Assembly: GCA_964559845.1 (NCBI GenBank)
Contig: CAZLJF010000060.1
Span: 1-9,791 of the forward strand
Origin: WSZY01 sp964559845
GTDB lineage: Bacteria; Pseudomonadota; Zetaproteobacteria; Mariprofundales; Mariprofundaceae
Reading direction: 5' to 3'
Length of the DNA stretch: 9,791 bases
The position numbers and the translations under genes are program-made. The notes beneath the pieces are model-generated. The model was given only the letters and a program-made list of their open reading frames with translations. It did not search any database and was not told the origin of the DNA. Below, piece after piece: positions 6,773 through 9,791 of this stretch. Within the stretch, counting starts at the first letter, position 1; each line of letters starts with the position of its first letter.

Positions 6773-7066
6773 ATACTTACAATGTGTCCGGATTGACTTG
6801 AAAGGGCTGTTTGGACAGTGTGCGCATCTCCCTGTAGCCTGGACAGGTTGATCGAAATTATGCGTGCGGGCTGACTATTGCAGGTAAAGGCTGAGATGTG
6901 CGTGCCATCGGCAACTTGCCTTTCGGATGATTGCTGTCTTTTTGTCGCACGTTTGCCTTTGCGTAGCTGAAAATTACATCTGTTTAATTTTCCGCATCTC
7001 TCTGACGTACATGTTTTTCCGGTCCGTACTGATATGTTTCAGTCACAGGGCGGAAAGAACACATGC
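6773..7066. other. Non-coding stretch upstream of glgP
   Basis: I see no convincing gene here. An open frame from 6927 runs into glgP but has no ribosome site and an unprotein-like Cys/Phe/Ile-rich composition. The stretch contains two short hairpins, CTGT/ACAG (6807-6818) and CCTGT/ACAGG (6831-6847), which share the word TGGACAG. They could be part of an untranslated leader or mean nothing. No tRNA, rRNA or known riboswitch is recognisable. Confidence 0.5.
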
Positions 7067-7093
7067 TTCGATTTGGTTTATATTGTGTATAAT
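7067..7093 (+). promoter_or_regulatory. Candidate sigma-70 promoter of glgP
   Basis: A perfect TATAAT -10 box lies at 7088-7093 in an AT-rich context. The -35 side is weak, the best candidate being TTCGAT (7067-7072) at a 15-base spacing. The predicted transcript start near 7100 would leave a leader of about 30 bases before the phosphorylase start codon. A weak -35 often goes with activator dependence, but no activator site is recognised. Confidence 0.5.
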
Positions 7094-7131
7094 TCCAGGC
7101 GCGGTTTATCAGTCGTTTAACAGGAATGATT

Positions 7132-9618
7132 ATGACAGAACAAACTCCGGCAAAATATGATATCCAGGATGCACCTCCGCTAAGCACATCAAGTACCGGC
7201 CTGGTTAATGGTATTCAGCGCCACTTTGTGCGTACGCTGGGCGTGCATCACGCCGGCTTTTCCAACCACTACAAGTACCAGGCTTTGGCTTATACGATTC
7301 GTGATCATTTGATGGAGAGCTGGCAGAAAACAAAAAATGCCAATCATCAGCTGGGCGGCAAGCGCGCTTATTACCTCTCCCTTGAGTTTCTGATGGGCAG
7401 GGCATTGGGGAATGCCGTTTTGAATCTGGGGCTGGATGAACAGACGGCCACAGCCCTCCATGATCTGGGGCTGAATTTCGAGGAGATGATTGATGAGGAG
7501 CACGATGCCGGGCTGGGTAATGGTGGTCTTGGCCGTCTGGCTGCCTGTTTTATCGATAGCTGTGCCACACTGAAGCTGCCGGTAACCGGTTATGGTATTC
7601 GTTATGAATACGGCATGTTTCGTCAGCATATTGTCAACGGGCATCAGGTTGAGGAGCCCGATCACTGGTTGAGAAACGGTAATATCTGGGAGCTCGAACG
7701 TCCCGAATATACCCGGCGCATCCATTTTGGTGGTCGTACCGAGCTGTATCATGATGAGAACGGGGTGTTACGTTGCCGCTGGGTTGATACGCATGATGTA
7801 TTGGCTGTTCCTTATGATACGCCGATTCCGGGCTTCAGGAATGGCAGCGTGAACACATTGCGCCTGTGGAAGTCGGCTGCAACGGATGAGTTTGATCTCG
7901 ATGAATTCAATGCCGGCAGTTATCCGGAGTCCGTTGCCGCCAAGAATGAAGCAGAACACATCTCTATGGTTCTCTATCCGAATGATGCCAGTGAGAATGG
8001 CAAGGAGCTTCGCCTGCGCCAGCAGTATTTTCTGGCATCGGCAAGTATTCAGGACGTATTGCGCCAATGGATTGAACAGTACGGCACCGATTTCAGCCGG
8101 TTTGCCGAGAAGAATGTATTCCAGCTTAATGATACCCACCCGACAGTCTCTGTTGCAGAGCTGATGCGCCTGCTGATGGATGAGTATTATCTGGGATGGG
8201 ATGAGGCCTGGGCCATTACAACGAAAACCATGGCCTATACCAACCATACGCTGCTTCCCGAGGCGCTTGAGCGCTGGCCTGTCTATCTGTTTGGCCGGTT
8301 GCTGCCCCGTCTGCTCGATATTATTTATGAGATCAATGCGCGTTTCCTTTCCGAGGTAGCCAAGAGGTGGCCGGGCGATGTCGAACGCCAGCGCCGTATG
8401 TCCATTATCGAAGAGGGCGATGTGCAGCAGGTACGTATGGCCTACCTTGCCATCGTTGGCAGCTTCTCGGTCAACGGCGTGGCTCAGTTGCACTCTGATC
8501 TGCTGGTTGAAGGGCTGTTTGCCGATTTCCATGCCATGTGGCCGGAGAAGTTCAACAACAAAACCAATGGTGTGACCCAGCGCCGCTGGATGGCGTGGTG
8601 CAACAAGCCGCTCTCCGGACTGATCTCTGACACCATTGGCGAGGGCTGGATCACCAGACTGGATGAGCTCCGCAAACTGGCGCCCTATGCCGATGATGCT
8701 GAATTTCGTGAAAAGTGGGCAGCCTGCAAGCGTATGAACAAAGAGCGGCTGATCAGGGTGGTGCAGGATGAGTGTGGTATTACATTCAATCCGGATGCGA
8801 TGTTCGATATTCAGGTAAAACGGATTCACGAATACAAGCGCCAGCTTCTGAATGTTCTGCATGTGATCCACCTGTATGACCGTATCAAGCGTGGCGATGT
8901 TGAAAACTGGACAAATCGTTGTGTCCTGATTGGCGGCAAGGCTGCGCCGGGCTACTACATGGCCAAGCAGATCATCAAGCTGGTCAACAATGTGGCTGAG
9001 GTGGTCAACAATGATCCTGATGTGGGCGACAGGCTGAAGATGGTATTCTTCCCGAACTACCGCGTATCGGCCATGGAAGTGATTGCCCCGGCAGCCGATC
9101 TCTCCGAGCAGATTTCCACAGCCGGCAAGGAGGCATCAGGCACAGGCAACATGAAGTTTATGATGAATGGCGCTCTGACGATTGGCACACTTGATGGTGC
9201 CAATATTGAGATTCGGGAAGAGGTGGGTGATGAAAACTTCTTTCTTTTTGGTCTGACTGCCGAAGAGGTGGAGCAGATTCGTATCGATTACGATCCGAAT
9301 GCCATCATTGCTGCCGATGAGGATCTGAAACGGGTGATGGAGTTACTGGAGTGCGGCCATTTCAACCAGTTTGAACCGGGCATGTTTACCTCTATTACAC
9401 ATGCGATTCGCAGCAGCAGTGATCCATGGCTGGTGGCAGCTGATTTCCGTTCCTATGTGGATACCCAACAGCGTGCAGCGGCTGCTTACCGGGATCAGGA
9501 GCATTGGCAGCGCATGAGCATCTACAATACCGCTTTCAGCGGCAAGTTTTCCACCGATCGTACGATAGAGGATTATAATCGTGATATCTGGAAGCTGGAG
9601 CCTGTTGATTTTGTTTAG
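7132..9618 (+). CDS. glgP: Glycogen/starch/alpha-glucan phosphorylase
   Basis: An 828-residue cytoplasmic enzyme of the GT35 family that removes glucose-1-phosphate from the non-reducing ends of glycogen or maltodextrin, using pyridoxal phosphate. ATG 7132 is chosen because AGGA (7122-7125) lies 6 bases upstream. An ATG at 7126 would abut that site. Family motifs in order are YYLSLEFLMGR near the N-terminus, GNGGLGRLAACF (from 129), NDTHPT, KRIHEYKRQ (563-571) and EASGTGNMKF, with the cofactor Lys675, followed by NGALTIGTLDGANIEI. The length matches GlgP (815 in E. coli) and MalP (797), and the two cannot be separated from sequence alone. No other glycogen gene is in view, so it appears to be a single-gene unit. 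The reading frame is intact. Confidence 0.96.
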   Translation: MTEQTPAKYDIQDAPPLSTSSTGLVNGIQRHFVRTLGVHHAGFSNHYKYQALAYTIRDHLMESWQKTKNANHQLGGKRAYYLSLEFLMGRALGNAVLNLGLDEQTATALHDLGLNFEEMIDEEHDAGLGNGGLGRLAACFIDSCATLKLPVTGYGIRYEYGMFRQHIVNGHQVEEPDHWLRNGNIWELERPEYTRRIHFGGRTELYHDENGVLRCRWVDTHDVLAVPYDTPIPGFRNGSVNTLRLWKSAATDEFDLDEFNAGSYPESVAAKNEAEHISMVLYPNDASENGKELRLRQQYFLASASIQDVLRQWIEQYGTDFSRFAEKNVFQLNDTHPTVSVAELMRLLMDEYYLGWDEAWAITTKTMAYTNHTLLPEALERWPVYLFGRLLPRLLDIIYEINARFLSEVAKRWPGDVERQRRMSIIEEGDVQQVRMAYLAIVGSFSVNGVAQLHSDLLVEGLFADFHAMWPEKFNNKTNGVTQRRWMAWCNKPLSGLISDTIGEGWITRLDELRKLAPYADDAEFREKWAACKRMNKERLIRVVQDECGITFNPDAMFDIQVKRIHEYKRQLLNVLHVIHLYDRIKRGDVENWTNRCVLIGGKAAPGYYMAKQIIKLVNNVAEVVNNDPDVGDRLKMVFFPNYRVSAMEVIAPAADLSEQISTAGKEASGTGNMKFMMNGALTIGTLDGANIEIREEVGDENFFLFGLTAEEVEQIRIDYDPNAIIAADEDLKRVMELLECGHFNQFEPGMFTSITHAIRSSSDPWLVAADFRSYVDTQQRAAAAYRDQEHWQRMSIYNTAFSGKFSTDRTIEDYNRDIWKLEPVDFV

Positions 9619-9791
9619 GGCCTGTTAACACTAATTACGGTGTTGGCGCTGCTGTCCCGAATGAGGTTAATCAAGGCGCGAGGAGGGAGATTGGTGGTTC
9701 CAAATGTCCGACGAGCAACGCCGGGTATCCTCATTCGGGGCGCAGCCCGTCGGGATAGCCCATTTTTCCGCCCTGCTGCGTTACTGCTCGC
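9619..9791. repeat. Imperfect palindromic intergenic element, truncated by the window end
   Basis: The element begins directly after the glgP stop with GGCCTGTTAACA, which holds the self-complementary TGTTAACA (9623-9630). An 11-base perfect inverted repeat, CCCGAATGAGG (9656-9666) and CCTCATTCGGG (9729-9739), is extended outward by GCTGC/GCAGC. Inside it is a nested GGCG (9675-9678) / CGCC (9719-9722) and a small apical TTGG/CCAA hairpin. No coding sequence fits. The layout suggests a mobile palindromic (MITE- or REP-like) repeat that could also fold in the glgP transcript and act as a terminator. Copy number cannot be judged from one window. Confidence 0.55.

Noticed and set aside
6927..7160. 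A 77-codon plus-strand frame in the intergenic region running into glgP.
   Set aside because: There is no ribosome site, the composition is unusual (Cys, Phe and Ile rich without clear topology), and it overlaps the well-supported glgP promoter and start.
7768..8871. A 367-codon open frame on the minus strand inside glgP.
   Set aside because: It lies wholly antisense to a confidently identified phosphorylase with intact motifs. Its translation has no recognisable domain, and such long antisense frames are common opposite codon-biased genes.

Overview
The window looks like a draft chromosomal contig from a proteobacterium. The glutamyl-tRNA reductase (HemA), release factor 1 (PrfA), PrmC order, the C5 tetrapyrrole route, the bacteriohemerythrin and the moderate base composition would fit a gamma- or zetaproteobacterium of micro-oxic habitat. 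That assignment is inference from gene content only. A run of exactly 100 N (1334-1433) is a scaffold-gap placeholder, so distances across it are not reliable.

Layout. The window opens with the last 36 codons of an unrecognised plus-strand gene, followed by an AT-rich ParD-like antitoxin / RelE-ParE toxin pair (223-718) with a plausible promoter and an inverted repeat in front. Next comes a small soluble histidine kinase (787-1503) interrupted by the assembly gap. From 5679 down to 1509 the minus strand carries one tight cluster: a protein resembling a degenerate JAB/MPN domain, then hemA, prfA, prmC and a bacteriohemerythrin, joined by overlaps or short spacers. Its end converges on the kinase with only 5 bases between stop codons. 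A 119-bp divergent region (5680-5798) separates this cluster from a plus-strand membrane-anchored M23 (LytM-type) peptidase (5799-6734) that ends in a probable intrinsic terminator. A roughly 400-bp non-coding stretch with a strong-looking -10 box leads into an intact glycogen/alpha-glucan phosphorylase (7132-9618). Immediately after its stop codon begins an imperfect palindromic repeat that runs off the window.

How the genes work together. HemA makes glutamate-1-semialdehyde from Glu-tRNA for heme synthesis. RF1 terminates translation at UAA/UAG, and PrmC methylates the GGQ glutamine of release factors. The bacteriohemerythrin at the operon end would bind O2 or respond to it, but one predicted diiron ligand is Asn instead of His. 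The peptidase and phosphorylase are separate units for cell-wall remodelling and storage-glucan breakdown. I do not see a convincing new multi-gene system. The points most worth a second look are the altered hemerythrin site, the metal-site-less JAB-like protein ahead of hemA, and the palindromic element after glgP.
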